From contig NZ_JANUQM010000008.1 of the NCBI RefSeq assembly GCF_030386795.1, positions 186,001-250,000 on the forward strand: a DNA stretch of 64,000 nt, given 5' to 3'. The translations under genes were made by a program, and so were the position numbers. The stretch comes from Streptomyces sp. S.PNR 29. GTDB taxonomy: Bacteria; Actinomycetota; Actinomycetes; Streptomycetales; Streptomycetaceae. Positions 48,373-57,144 of this stretch are shown piece after piece. Position 1 is the first letter of the stretch; every line of letters starts with the position of its first letter. The notes under the pieces were generated by a model. That model was not told the DNA's origin. It worked only from the letters and a program-made list of their open reading frames with translations, and did no database searches.

Positions 48373-49623
48373 CTACGCCCGGCCGGCGACCCGCGCCACC
48401 GCCTCCACCACGGGAGTGACCCCGTCCTCCGCGCGTATACGGGCGCCGAGGGCCCGCGCCCGCTCCCGGTACGCGGGGTCGCGGGTGGCCCGAACGAGTG
48501 CCGAGGCCAGCGCGTCGGCCCTCAGCCGCCGCAGCGGTACGACGCGGGGCGCCACGCCGAGGGCGACCAGCCGTGCGGCCCAGAACCCCTCGTCGAACTG
48601 CACCGGCACGGGCACGGCCGGGACCCCTGCGCGCAGCCCGGCCGCGGTCGTGCCGGCGCCCGCGTGGTGGACCACGGCGGCCGTCCGCGGGAACAGCAGG
48701 GAGTGCGGCACCTCACCGATCGTCAGCATGTCGTCCCCGGCGGCCTGCAACTCACCCCAGCCGCGCTGGATCACCCCGCGCAGCCCGGCCCGGCGCAGGG
48801 CCCGTACGATCTCGGCGCTCAGCCCTTCGGGATCCGGCACGGTAGCGCTGCCCAGGCCCACGAAGACCGGCGCGGGACCCGCGTCCAGGAACTCCCGCAG
48901 CCCGAGCGGCAGTTGCTCCTCACGGTCGTACGGCCACCAGTAGCCGGTCACCTCCAGGCCCGCCCGCCAGTCGCGCGGCCGGGGCACCACCAGCGGGCTG
49001 AAGCCGTGGAGCACCGGCGGCCCCTGCCGCTCCCCGCCCCGCCACGCCGTGACCGTCCGCCGCCGGGGCAGCCCCAGCCGAGCCCGTACGTCCGGCACGG
49101 CCTCGGAGAAGACGCGCTGCACGGCCAGGGACACACCGTGCCCGGCGATCCGGTTGCCGACCGGCCCCAAGGAGCGAACGCCCAGCACGGACGGCGGGAA
49201 CTCGCGGGTCGGAATGCGCGGTTGAAGATGAAGACTCAGCATCGGCAAGGACATTCCCTCGGCGACGGCGTGCCCCAGCGGCTCCAGCGAGGTGGCCACC
49301 AGCAGCACGTCACTGGCCCGCGCGGCCGCCAGGACATCGTCGGTCATCCGCCCGACCAGCGCCCGCGCCAGCGCCACCACCCGCACCAGCTTCCCGACCC
49401 CGGTCGCGCTGCGATGCAGTCCCCGCCCCCGCGAGGATTCCAGCTCGGCCCGTGGATCGACCGGCAGTGGATGGAACCCGACCCCCGACCCCGCCACCAG
49501 CGCCTCGAAGCGGCTGTGTGTGACCAGGGTGACCTGGTGCCCGGCCCGGACGAGTCCGTGTCCGAGTCCGGTGAACGGGGCCACGTCGCCCCGGGATCCC
49601 GCCGTGATGATCGCCACGCGCAC
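48373..49623 (-). CDS. UGT-like glycosyltransferase (GT1 family)
   Basis: A 416-aa glycosyltransferase. The N-terminal Rossmann domain begins VAIITAGSRGDVAPFTGLG; the C-terminal domain has PVFVGLGSATVPDPEG and the donor-site HHAGAGTTAAGLRAGVP, as in macrolide/sterol-type glycosyltransferases. A GTG (VRVAIIT) is chosen as start; the in-frame ATG 34 residues upstream adds no family sequence. The acceptor is not deducible. It is not in an obvious biosynthetic cluster. Confidence 0.88.
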   Translation of the reverse strand: MRVAIITAGSRGDVAPFTGLGHGLVRAGHQVTLVTHSRFEALVAGSGVGFHPLPVDPRAELESSRGRGLHRSATGVGKLVRVVALARALVGRMTDDVLAAARASDVLLVATSLEPLGHAVAEGMSLPMLSLHLQPRIPTREFPPSVLGVRSLGPVGNRIAGHGVSLAVQRVFSEAVPDVRARLGLPRRRTVTAWRGGERQGPPVLHGFSPLVVPRPRDWRAGLEVTGYWWPYDREEQLPLGLREFLDAGPAPVFVGLGSATVPDPEGLSAEIVRALRRAGLRGVIQRGWGELQAAGDDMLTIGEVPHSLLFPRTAAVVHHAGAGTTAAGLRAGVPAVPVPVQFDEGFWAARLVALGVAPRVVPLRRLRADALASALVRATRDPAYRERARALGARIRAEDGVTPVVEAVARVAGRA

Positions 49624-49794
49624 GACGGTAAGTATGGCGCCGCGGCGGCCGGTCCGGGGAGAGTGCCCCGCGCCGAGGGGCGGTTTCACGCCTTCCGGTG
49701 TCCGCGCCTCGCCCAGCCGCCGCACTCACATGATCCACTCCGGGCCGGTGGTCCTACTCGCCCGGCAGTCACCTCGACCGACCTGCCTTTCTCC

Positions 49795-50157
49795 CTACTC
49801 GTCCCAGGCCTGGACCAGAGTCTGCTCGGTGATCTTGCCGTCCCGCAGCGAGAGCATCGACTCGGAGAGCACGCGGACCCCGTCCGCGTACACGCAGGAC
49901 TCGCTGTAGGCCGCCTGATCGCCCTGCACCACGCACCGCTCCAGCTTGTGCGTCATGTCGCGGCTGTAGACGTCGTCGAGCATCCGGGCGATCTCGTCGC
50001 GGCCGTGCAGGACCTTGGGGTGGCTCGGCTGGGTGGTGCGGTCCACGATGCGAAACTCCGCGTCGTCCGCGTAGAGCGACAGGAGGGTCTCCGGCTGTCC
50101 CTCCACACCCCGGCGCAGGGTCTCGGTGTCGAAGGCGGGCTGTGCCGCGGTTCCCAT
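49795..50157 (-). CDS. SnoaL/NTF2-like protein
   Basis: A 120-aa cone-shaped-fold protein: the N-terminal helix leads into YADDAEFRIVDRTT and LHGRDEIARMLDDVYS, and C-terminal strands read LSLRDGKITEQTLVQ. This pattern matches the nuclear-transport-factor-2/SnoaL-like superfamily, many members of which are small cyclases, isomerases or ligand binders. A strong AAGGAGG precedes the ATG. Function unknown. Confidence 0.82.
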   Translation of the reverse strand: MGTAAQPAFDTETLRRGVEGQPETLLSLYADDAEFRIVDRTTQPSHPKVLHGRDEIARMLDDVYSRDMTHKLERCVVQGDQAAYSESCVYADGVRVLSESMLSLRDGKITEQTLVQAWDE

Positions 50158-50229
50158 GGTGACCTCCTTCGATGGCCGTCCTCTCCTTCGAGGCTCCTCC
50201 GCCCCGGCAGGCCCGGCAAGCGCAGTGGC

Positions 50230-51984
50230 TCACTCACCCCCCGCCAGGAACTGGGTCGCCGCCAGCTCCGCGTACAGCGGATCGGCGCTCACGAGCTCGC
50301 GGTGGGTGCCGACCGCGCGGACGCGGCCCGCGTCCATCACGACGATCCGGTCGGCCATCGTCACCGTCGACAGCCGGTGCGCGACGACCAGCACCGTCGT
50401 CGTCCGGGCCACATCGGCGATGGTGTCCCGCAGCGCCGCCTCGTTCACCGCGTCCAGCTGGGAGGTGGCCTCGTCGAGCAGCAGCAGCCGGGGGCGGCGC
50501 AGCAGGGCCCGGGCGATGGCGACGCGCTGCCGCTCGCCCCCCGACAGCTTGGTGCCGCGGTGCCCCACGAGCGTGTCCAGGCCACTCGGCAGGCGGGCCA
50601 CCAGCCCGTCGAGACGAGTCGTCTTCAGTACGCGGGCGAGCGCGGCCTCGTCCGCCTCCGGATGGCCCAGCAGCAGGTTCTCCCGCAGCGAGCCCGACAG
50701 CACCGGCGCGTCCTGCTCCACGTATCCGATCGCGGCCCGCAGCTGCGGCAGCTCCCAGTCCGTGAGGTTCCGGCCGTCCAGCGTGATCTCGCCGGACTCC
50801 GGATCGTAGAACCGCTCGATCAGGGAGAAGACGGTGGTCTTGCCCGCGCCGGACGGGCCGACGAACGCCGTCATCCCCTGCGCGGGCACGGCGAACGTCA
50901 CCCCGTGGTGGACGTACGGCAGGTCCTCGGCGTACCGGAACCGCACGTCGTGGAAGGCGAGGGCGGCCGGCTCCGCGCCGGTGGCGGGCAGCGGCGCGGG
51001 CCGGGCCGGCGGTTCGGCGGGCAGGCGCAGTGCCTCCTGGATGCGGGCGAGGGCCGCCGAGCCCGTCTGGTACTGGGTGATCGCGCCGACGACCTGCTGT
51101 ATCGGCGACATCAGATAGAACACGTACAGCAGGAACGCGACCAGCGTGCCGACGTCGATCGCGCCGGTCGCCACCCGCGCCCCGCCCACCGCGAGCACCG
51201 TGATGAAGGCGATCTGCATCGCCAGCCCTGCCGTGTTCCCCGCCGCCGCCGACCACTTGGCGGCGCGCACGCTCTGCCGCCACGACTCCTCGGCGGCCTC
51301 GTGCAGCACGCGCTCCTCGCGGTGCTCGGCGCCGGACGCCTTCACCGTGCGCAGCGCGCCGAGCGTCCGCTCCAGCGCGGCGCCCATCACGCCGACCGCG
51401 TTCTGCGCCTGCCGGCTGGCCCGGTTGATCCGCGGCACGATCACGCCGAGGACCGTGCCGGCGGCCAGGACCACGGCCAGGGTGACACCCAGCAGCACCG
51501 GATCCACCAGGCCCATCATCACCAAGGTGGCGACGAGTGTGAGACCGCCCGTGCCGAGGCCGACGAGCGAGTCGGTGGTGACCTCGCGCAGCAGCGTGGT
51601 GTCGGAGGTGATACGGGCCATCAGATCGCCCGGCTCACTGCGGTCGACGGACGTGATGCGCAGCCGCAGCAGATACGACGACAGTGTGCGCCGCGCCCCG
51701 AGCACCACCGACTCGGCGGTGCGCCGCAGCACGTACGAACCCAGCGCTCCCACCGCCGCGTTGGCGACCACCAGCCCCGACATGACGAGCAGCGCACCCG
51801 TGATGGCCCGGTCGTGCGCCAGGTCGTCGATGAGCCCCCGCGCCACCAGCGGCAGCAGCAGCCCGGTGGCCCCCGTCACCAGCGAGAGCACCGCGCCGGC
51901 CAACAGGGCCCACCGATGCGGCCGTACGTATCCGAGGAGCAGCCGCCATGCGGGCGGACCGCTCTGCGTCTCTGCGATGCTCAC
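50230..51984 (-). CDS. ABC exporter, fused permease and ATPase
   Basis: A 584-aa half-transporter. Six membrane helices (about residues 20-300); the ATPase has Walker A GPSGAGKTT (near 385), signature LSGGERQR (near 490) and LLLLDEATSQLD. The subfamily is MsbA/MDR-like, exporting lipids or drugs; a homodimer is probable since no partner gene is adjacent. GTG start 3 bp after a GGAGCACC site. Substrate unknown. Confidence 0.9.
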   Translation of the reverse strand: MSIAETQSGPPAWRLLLGYVRPHRWALLAGAVLSLVTGATGLLLPLVARGLIDDLAHDRAITGALLVMSGLVVANAAVGALGSYVLRRTAESVVLGARRTLSSYLLRLRITSVDRSEPGDLMARITSDTTLLREVTTDSLVGLGTGGLTLVATLVMMGLVDPVLLGVTLAVVLAAGTVLGVIVPRINRASRQAQNAVGVMGAALERTLGALRTVKASGAEHREERVLHEAAEESWRQSVRAAKWSAAAGNTAGLAMQIAFITVLAVGGARVATGAIDVGTLVAFLLYVFYLMSPIQQVVGAITQYQTGSAALARIQEALRLPAEPPARPAPLPATGAEPAALAFHDVRFRYAEDLPYVHHGVTFAVPAQGMTAFVGPSGAGKTTVFSLIERFYDPESGEITLDGRNLTDWELPQLRAAIGYVEQDAPVLSGSLRENLLLGHPEADEAALARVLKTTRLDGLVARLPSGLDTLVGHRGTKLSGGERQRVAIARALLRRPRLLLLDEATSQLDAVNEAALRDTIADVARTTTVLVVAHRLSTVTMADRIVVMDAGRVRAVGTHRELVSADPLYAELAATQFLAGGE

Positions 51985-52122
51985 GGTGCTCCTTCGGAGT
52001 CCGACGGATCCCTCAGGCTACGTCGGCGCCGCTGCGCGCGGCTTGCCGATTTCCGACGCATGTGGCGTAGCCGCACGTAGGGTTCGAGGGAACGAACACC
52101 GGTCGAGGAGAGGGGCAGCACC

Positions 52123-53211
52123 ATGGCGCAGGAAGTTCGTGGGGTGATCGCATCGGGCAAGGGTGAGCCGGTGCGTGTGGAGACGATCGTGGTGCCGGAT
52201 CCGGGGCCGGGTGAGGCGGTGGTGAAGGTGCAGGCGTGCGGGGTGTGTCATACCGACCTGCATTACAGGCAGGGCGGGATCAGTGACGACTTTCCGTTCC
52301 TGCTGGGGCATGAGGCGGCCGGGGTGGTGGAGTCGGTGGGCGCGGGTGTCACCGAGGTGGAGCCCGGTGACTTCGTGATCCTGAACTGGCGCGCGGTGTG
52401 CGGCCGGTGCCGGTCGTGTCTGCGGGGGCGGCCCTGGTACTGCTTCGACACCCACAACGCGCGGCAGAAGATGACGTTGGCGGGCAGCGGGCGGGAGCTG
52501 TCGCCGGCCTTGGGGATCGGTGCGTTCGCCGAGAAGACGCTGGTGGCGGCGGGGCAGTGCACGAAGGTGGATGCGTCGGTGTCTGCGCAGGTGGCGGGGT
52601 TGCTGGGGTGTGGGGTGATGGCCGGGATCGGTGCGGCGATCAACACCGGCGGGGTGGGCCGGGGGGACACGGTGGCGGTGATCGGCTGTGGTGGTGTGGG
52701 GGATGCGGCGATCGCGGGGGCGCGTCTGGCCGGGGCGGCGAAGATCATCGCGGTGGACATCGACGACCGCAAGCTTGAGACGGCCCGGGCTATGGGTGCC
52801 ACGCACGCGGTGAATTCGCGCCGGACGGATGCGGTGGAGGCGGTCCGGGAGCTGACCGGCGGGTTCGGGGCGGATGTGGTGATCGAGGCGGTGGGCCGGC
52901 CGGAGACCTACCGGCAGGCGTTCTATGCGCGGGATCTGGCCGGGACGGTGGTGCTGGTCGGGGTGCCGACGCCGGAGATGAAGCTGGAGCTGCCGCTGCT
53001 GGACGTCTTCGGCCGGGGCGGGGCGCTGAAGTCGTCCTGGTACGGCGACTGCCTGCCCTCGCGGGACTTCCCGATGCTGATCGACCTGCATCTGCAGGGC
53101 CGCCTGGATCTGGCCGCGTTCGTGTCGGAGACCATCGCGCTGGATGAGGTGGAGCAGGCGTTCGAGCGGATGCATGCCGGGGATGTACTGCGTTCGGTGG
53201 TGGTGCTGTGA
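52123..53211 (+). CDS. S-(hydroxymethyl)mycothiol dehydrogenase-like alcohol dehydrogenase
   Basis: A 362-aa class III zinc alcohol dehydrogenase. Catalytic zinc ligands lie in CGVCHTDLH and GHEAAG; the structural zinc site is the Cys cluster CGRCRSC-x7-C near residue 90; the nucleotide-binding loop is GCGGVGDAA (near 190). The sequence resembles mycothiol-dependent formaldehyde dehydrogenase (MscR), which oxidises S-hydroxymethylmycothiol and can reduce S-nitrosomycothiol. It overlaps the MBL gene, an arrangement common for mycothiol-linked enzymes. Codon use here is strongly G-ending and T-tolerant, unlike the C-ending neighbours. Confidence 0.9.
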   Translation: MAQEVRGVIASGKGEPVRVETIVVPDPGPGEAVVKVQACGVCHTDLHYRQGGISDDFPFLLGHEAAGVVESVGAGVTEVEPGDFVILNWRAVCGRCRSCLRGRPWYCFDTHNARQKMTLAGSGRELSPALGIGAFAEKTLVAAGQCTKVDASVSAQVAGLLGCGVMAGIGAAINTGGVGRGDTVAVIGCGGVGDAAIAGARLAGAAKIIAVDIDDRKLETARAMGATHAVNSRRTDAVEAVRELTGGFGADVVIEAVGRPETYRQAFYARDLAGTVVLVGVPTPEMKLELPLLDVFGRGGALKSSWYGDCLPSRDFPMLIDLHLQGRLDLAAFVSETIALDEVEQAFERMHAGDVLRSVVVL

Positions 53212-53840
53212 TGACCGCCCGCATCGAAGGGCTGGTGACCTCCGGGCAGTTCACCCTGGACGGCGGCAGCTGGGACGTGGACAACAACGTGTGGCTGGTC
53301 GGCGACGACCAGGAGGTCATCGTCATCGACGCCGCCCACGACGCCGACGCCATCGCCGCAGCCGTCGGCGGGCGCCGGCTGGCGGGGATCGTGTGCACCC
53401 ACGCCCACAACGACCACGTGGGCGCCGCTCCCGCCCTGGCCGAGGCGACCGGCGCGATGATCTGGCTGCACCCGGAGGACCTGCCGCTGTGGAAGCAGAC
53501 CCACCCCGACCGTGACCCCGACGCCTGGCTGGCCGACGGTCAGGTCATCGACGTGGCCGGCACCGAGCTGAGGGTCCTGCACACGCCCGGCCACGCCCCC
53601 GGCGCCGTCTGCCTGCACGCCCCCGCCCTGGCCACCGTCTTCACCGGCGACACCCTCTTCCAGGGCGGCCCGGGCGCCACCGGCCGTTCCTACTCCCACT
53701 TCCCGACCATCATCGACTCCCTCCGCGACCGCCTGCTGACCCTCCCCCCGGAGACGAAGGTCCTCACCGGCCACGGCGACGCCACCACCATCGGCACCGA
53801 AGCCCCCCACCTCCAGGAATGGATCCAGCGCGGCCACTGA
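53211..53840 (+). CDS. MBL-fold metallo-hydrolase, partner of the mycothiol dehydrogenase
   Basis: A 209-aa metallo-beta-lactamase-fold enzyme with THAHNDHVG (HxHxDH), a second metal His in HTPGHAPGAV, FTGDTLFQGG, and TGHGDATT. Glyoxalase-II-like members hydrolyse thioesters, so it may cleave the S-formyl/acyl mycothiol made by the upstream dehydrogenase; this is inferred from co-transcription (the start codon overlaps the dehydrogenase stop: TGATG, or an alternative GTG at 53208). Confidence 0.88.
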   Translation: MTARIEGLVTSGQFTLDGGSWDVDNNVWLVGDDQEVIVIDAAHDADAIAAAVGGRRLAGIVCTHAHNDHVGAAPALAEATGAMIWLHPEDLPLWKQTHPDRDPDAWLADGQVIDVAGTELRVLHTPGHAPGAVCLHAPALATVFTGDTLFQGGPGATGRSYSHFPTIIDSLRDRLLTLPPETKVLTGHGDATTIGTEAPHLQEWIQRGH

Positions 53841-53945
53841 CCGCGTTCTCCGTCACGGTCACCTGCCGGAAAAGGTGACAGAGGATGTCCGGCTTCATCG
53901 GCACCCTCGAAGCGGAAACGCTTGCGGGCACACGGGAGGCCGGAC

Positions 53946-54860
53946 ATGTCACAGCCGCTGGAAGGCAAGATCGCACTGGTCGCCGGGGCGACCCGGGGAG
54001 CCGGGCGCGGCATCGCCGTGGAACTCGGGGCGGCCGGGGCCACCGTCTACGTCACCGGGCGCAGCACCCGCGCCCGGCGATCGGAGTACGACCGGCCCGA
54101 GACCATCGAGGACACCGCCGACCTGGTCACCGAGGCCGGCGGGCAGGGCATCGCCGTACCCGCCGACCACCTCGACCCGGAGCAGGTCCGCGCACTCGTC
54201 GACCGCATCGCGCAGGAGCAGGGCCGACTCGACGTCCTCGTCAACGACATCTGGGGCGGCGAGCACCTCTTCGGATGGGACTGCCCGGTCTGGGAGCACG
54301 ACCTCGACAACGGGCTCAGACTCCTCAGGCTCGCGGTCGAGACCCACGCCATCACCAGCCATCACGCCCTGCCGCTGCTGCTGCGCCGGCCCGGTGGCCT
54401 GGTGGTCGAGGTGACCGACGGCACCGCCGACTACAACAGCGACCACTACCGCACCTCCTTCTTCTACGACCTCGCCAAGGCGTCCGTCCTGCGCATGGCC
54501 TTCGCGCTCGGTCACGAACTGGGGCCGCGCGGCGCCACGGCCGTGGCGCTGACCCCGGGCTGGCTGCGCTCGGAGATGATGCTCGACCACTTCGGCGTAC
54601 GCGAGGACAACTGGCGCGACGCCCTCGACCGCGTCCCCCACTTCGCCATCTCGGAGACACCCCGTTTCGTGGGCCGCGCCGTCACCGCGCTCGCCGCCGA
54701 CCCCGAGGTGGCGCGCTGGAACGGCACGTCCCTCTCCAGCGGAGGCCTGGCGCAGGTGTACGGCTTCACCGACCTCGACGGCAGCCGCCCGGACGCCTGG
54801 CGCTACCTCGTCGAGGTCCAGGACGCGGGCGGACCGGCGGACGTGACCGGGTACCGGTGA
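53946..54860 (+). CDS. Short-chain dehydrogenase/reductase
   Basis: A 304-aa SDR. Cofactor motif AGATRGAGRGIA; catalytic Tyr-x3-Lys YDLAK at about residue 180; VLVNDIWGG replaces the usual NNAG, which is typical of a distinct SDR subgroup. The substrate is unknown. GGGAGG lies a few bases before the ATG at 53946; the upstream ATG at 53922 is less likely. Confidence 0.88.
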   Translation: MSQPLEGKIALVAGATRGAGRGIAVELGAAGATVYVTGRSTRARRSEYDRPETIEDTADLVTEAGGQGIAVPADHLDPEQVRALVDRIAQEQGRLDVLVNDIWGGEHLFGWDCPVWEHDLDNGLRLLRLAVETHAITSHHALPLLLRRPGGLVVEVTDGTADYNSDHYRTSFFYDLAKASVLRMAFALGHELGPRGATAVALTPGWLRSEMMLDHFGVREDNWRDALDRVPHFAISETPRFVGRAVTALAADPEVARWNGTSLSSGGLAQVYGFTDLDGSRPDAWRYLVEVQDAGGPADVTGYR

Positions 54861-54865
54861 CCGGG

Positions 54866-55093
54866 TCAGCCCTGGTGGGCCGGCGGTAGGGGCCGGCGCG
54901 CCCCGTGGCCGGGCGGCAGCGCGAGGTCGTCCCGTACGGCGGTGCAGTAGCCCTCGCGCGCGGCGCGCTGCCGTTCCAGCAGACCGTGCCAGGACGCCGT
55001 GACCGATGTGGGCGGGCCGGCGGCGGACAGGGCAGCGGCGGCATTGCGCGAACGGGGCGCCCGCAGCCGGCGCCGTCGCGGCGTACGAGCCAC
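54866..55093 (-). CDS. Small hypothetical protein (75 aa)
   Basis: An ORF starting with GTG with strongly G/C-ending codons (for example the run encoding ERQRAAREGYCTAVRDDLAL). The N-terminal 25 residues are Arg-rich; the middle could form one helix. It is divergent from the L,D-transpeptidase gene. It has no clear ribosome-binding site and no recognisable domain, so it may be a real small protein or an accidental open frame. Confidence 0.4.
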   Translation of the reverse strand: MARTPRRRRLRAPRSRNAAAALSAAGPPTSVTASWHGLLERQRAAREGYCTAVRDDLALPPGHGARRPLPPAHQG

Positions 55094-55197
55094 GGAATGT
55101 CACCGTTTCGTCGCAGGGTGAAGCTCACCACAACCGATTGCGCCGGACACGGGTCTACCTGGCAGAGTCGCAACGTACGAAGGGGGAAGGGCCCGCC

Positions 55198-55893
55198 ATG
55201 AGGACCACAGCCAGACGCGGCGCCGTCGCACTCGGGATCACCGGGCTGGTGGCACCACTCACACTCGCGCTCGGTGCCGCGCCGGCACAGGCCGCGAGCT
55301 GCACCACACAGACCGGTCCGTACCAGAAGCAGGTGGAGAAGTTCCTCGGCCGCCCGGTCGACGGCAGGCAGTCCGCCGCCGACTGCAAGGCCATCCAGGC
55401 CTTCCAGAACAAGCACGGCATCACGCCGAACGTCGGGTACGCCGGTCCCGTCACCTGGGGCGTGATGGACCTGATGAACAAGCAGAAGGCCGTCGGGACG
55501 AACCCCAACAAGGACGGCAAGTGCCCGGTGAACAAGGGCCGCATCGCCTGCGTGAACCTCACGCTCCAGCTGAGCTGGATCCAGGACGGCAAGAATCTCG
55601 TCTACGGCCCGGTGCCGGTCCGCACGGGACGTGACAAGTACGAGACCCGCACCGGTCTGAAGAAGATCTACTGGCGGGACATCGACCACGTCTCGTCCAT
55701 CTACGACGTGCCGATGCCCTACAGCCAGTTCTTCGACGGCGGCCAGGCCTTCCACTCGGTCGGCGTCAGCATGTGGAACCCGCCGGGCTCGCACGGCTGC
55801 GTCAACATGACCACCACCGACGCCAAGAAGTACTGGTCGCTGCTGAAGAAGGGCGACGACGTCTACGTGTACGGCCGCAAGCCGGGCACCTGA
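55198..55893 (+). CDS. Secreted L,D-transpeptidase with peptidoglycan-binding domain
   Basis: A 231-aa secreted enzyme. Signal peptide about residues 1-33 (ALGITGLVAPLTLALG). A peptidoglycan-binding-1-like domain (about 40-100) has CKAIQAFQNKHGITPNVGYAGPVTWG. The YkuD domain (about 115-228) ends with the active-site FHSVG and GSHGCVNM (His and Cys). It would form 3-3 cross-links in peptidoglycan or attach proteins. The ATG at 55198 is used; the ORF extends upstream as a shadow. Confidence 0.93.
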   Translation: MRTTARRGAVALGITGLVAPLTLALGAAPAQAASCTTQTGPYQKQVEKFLGRPVDGRQSAADCKAIQAFQNKHGITPNVGYAGPVTWGVMDLMNKQKAVGTNPNKDGKCPVNKGRIACVNLTLQLSWIQDGKNLVYGPVPVRTGRDKYETRTGLKKIYWRDIDHVSSIYDVPMPYSQFFDGGQAFHSVGVSMWNPPGSHGCVNMTTTDAKKYWSLLKKGDDVYVYGRKPGT

Positions 55894-55904
55894 CGTGCCA
55901 CAGG

Positions 55905-55927
55905 GCCCGGCTCGACCGGCACCGGGC
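55905..55927. terminator. Probable bidirectional terminator between convergent genes
   Basis: An inverted repeat GCCCGG/CCGGGC (55905-55910 and 55922-55927) with an 11-nt loop in the 34-bp gap between the L,D-transpeptidase stop and the oxidoreductase stop. Six base pairs only, so weak. Confidence 0.5.
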
Positions 55928-57130
55928 TCACAGCTCCGGCGCGTCTCCGAAGTCCGGGATCTCCAGCCTGACCCCGCCCTGCCGCGCGGACTCGTGCGCG
56001 ATGATGCCCGGCAGGGTGTAGCGGGCCGCGACCCACGCGTTCACGGACGGCAGGGTCCGGTTGTTGACCGCGGTCACGAAGTCGTCCACCAGGAAGTGGT
56101 GGCTGCCCTCGTGGCCGTTGTGCAGGTTGTCGAACTCCCGCGGCAGGCGGGAGCGGTCGTGCACCGGCGCCGACCCGGACGTGAACGCGGCCCGCAGCTC
56201 CGGCGCGATGTGCTGGAGTGAGGGGTCGTCAGCGGACATCGTGGGCTTGGGCTCCAGCAGCTCGCTGATGTCCTTCACCCCGTTCTTGTCCTGCCACAGG
56301 GCCACCGTGGCGAGCTGCTCCATGCTCGCCTCCGTGCCGAAGAAGCGGAAGCGGGACTCCCGGATGTGGGAGGGGTAGCCCACCCGCCGGAACTCGTTCG
56401 TGCGGAACGAACCGCCGCCCGCGACCTCGAACAGGGCCGTCGCGTTGGACACGTCGTTGTCGAACTGGCTGACCGACCTGTCGAAGACGCCGTCCCCGCG
56501 GTCGTCGACGACCCCGATCGCGGACACGCTCACCGCGTGCGTCTGCCAGGCGCCCAGCACCCCGCCCACCGAGTGCGTCGGGTAGAGCAGCGGGGGATAG
56601 CTGGCGGTCGCCTTCCAGTTCTCCCCGCCGCTGTACTGGTACGCCTCGTAGAAGCCCAGATCCATGTCGTGGACGTAGTCGCCCTCGGCGTAGAACAGCC
56701 GTCCGAAGGCGCCCTCGGCGATCTGGTTGCGGGCGTGCACCGTCGCCGGGTTGTACTGGCTGGTCTCGCCCATCATGTACGTCAGGCCGGTCGCCTTGAC
56801 CGCGTCGATGATCGCCGCGATCTCCTCGGTGGTGATCGCCATCGGGACCGCGGAGTACACGTGCTTGCCCGCGTTCAGGCCCTGCAGGACCAGTGGGCCG
56901 TGGGTCCAGCGCTGGGTGAAGATGGCGACCGCGTCGACGGACGGCGACTCCAGCATGGCCTCGTAGGAGGGGAAGGTGCCCGCGAGGCCGTGGCCCGCGG
57001 CGAGCTGCTCGGCTCGCTCGGGCAGCAGGTCGGTGACGTAGATGTCGCCGACGCCCGGGTGAGCCTGGAACAAGGTGGCGAACTGGCCGGAGAACTGGCC
57101 GGCACCGACGATGCCGAGCGAGAACGTCAT
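55928..57130 (-). CDS. Gfo/Idh/MocA-family oxidoreductase
   Basis: A 400-aa NAD(P)-dependent sugar oxidoreductase: N-terminal Rossmann motif GIVGAGQFSG, then EKP-like SAVPMAITTEEIAAI and the C-terminal beta-sheet domain. It is the last gene of the sugar ABC operon, 14 bp behind the binding-protein gene, so it probably acts on the imported sugar or a derivative such as an inositol or aminosugar. ATG at 57130; the longer ORF is a shadow. Confidence 0.9.
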   Translation of the reverse strand: MTFSLGIVGAGQFSGQFATLFQAHPGVGDIYVTDLLPERAEQLAAGHGLAGTFPSYEAMLESPSVDAVAIFTQRWTHGPLVLQGLNAGKHVYSAVPMAITTEEIAAIIDAVKATGLTYMMGETSQYNPATVHARNQIAEGAFGRLFYAEGDYVHDMDLGFYEAYQYSGGENWKATASYPPLLYPTHSVGGVLGAWQTHAVSVSAIGVVDDRGDGVFDRSVSQFDNDVSNATALFEVAGGGSFRTNEFRRVGYPSHIRESRFRFFGTEASMEQLATVALWQDKNGVKDISELLEPKPTMSADDPSLQHIAPELRAAFTSGSAPVHDRSRLPREFDNLHNGHEGSHHFLVDDFVTAVNNRTLPSVNAWVAARYTLPGIIAHESARQGGVRLEIPDFGDAPEL

Positions 57131-57144
57131 GAAATGCGTGCCCT

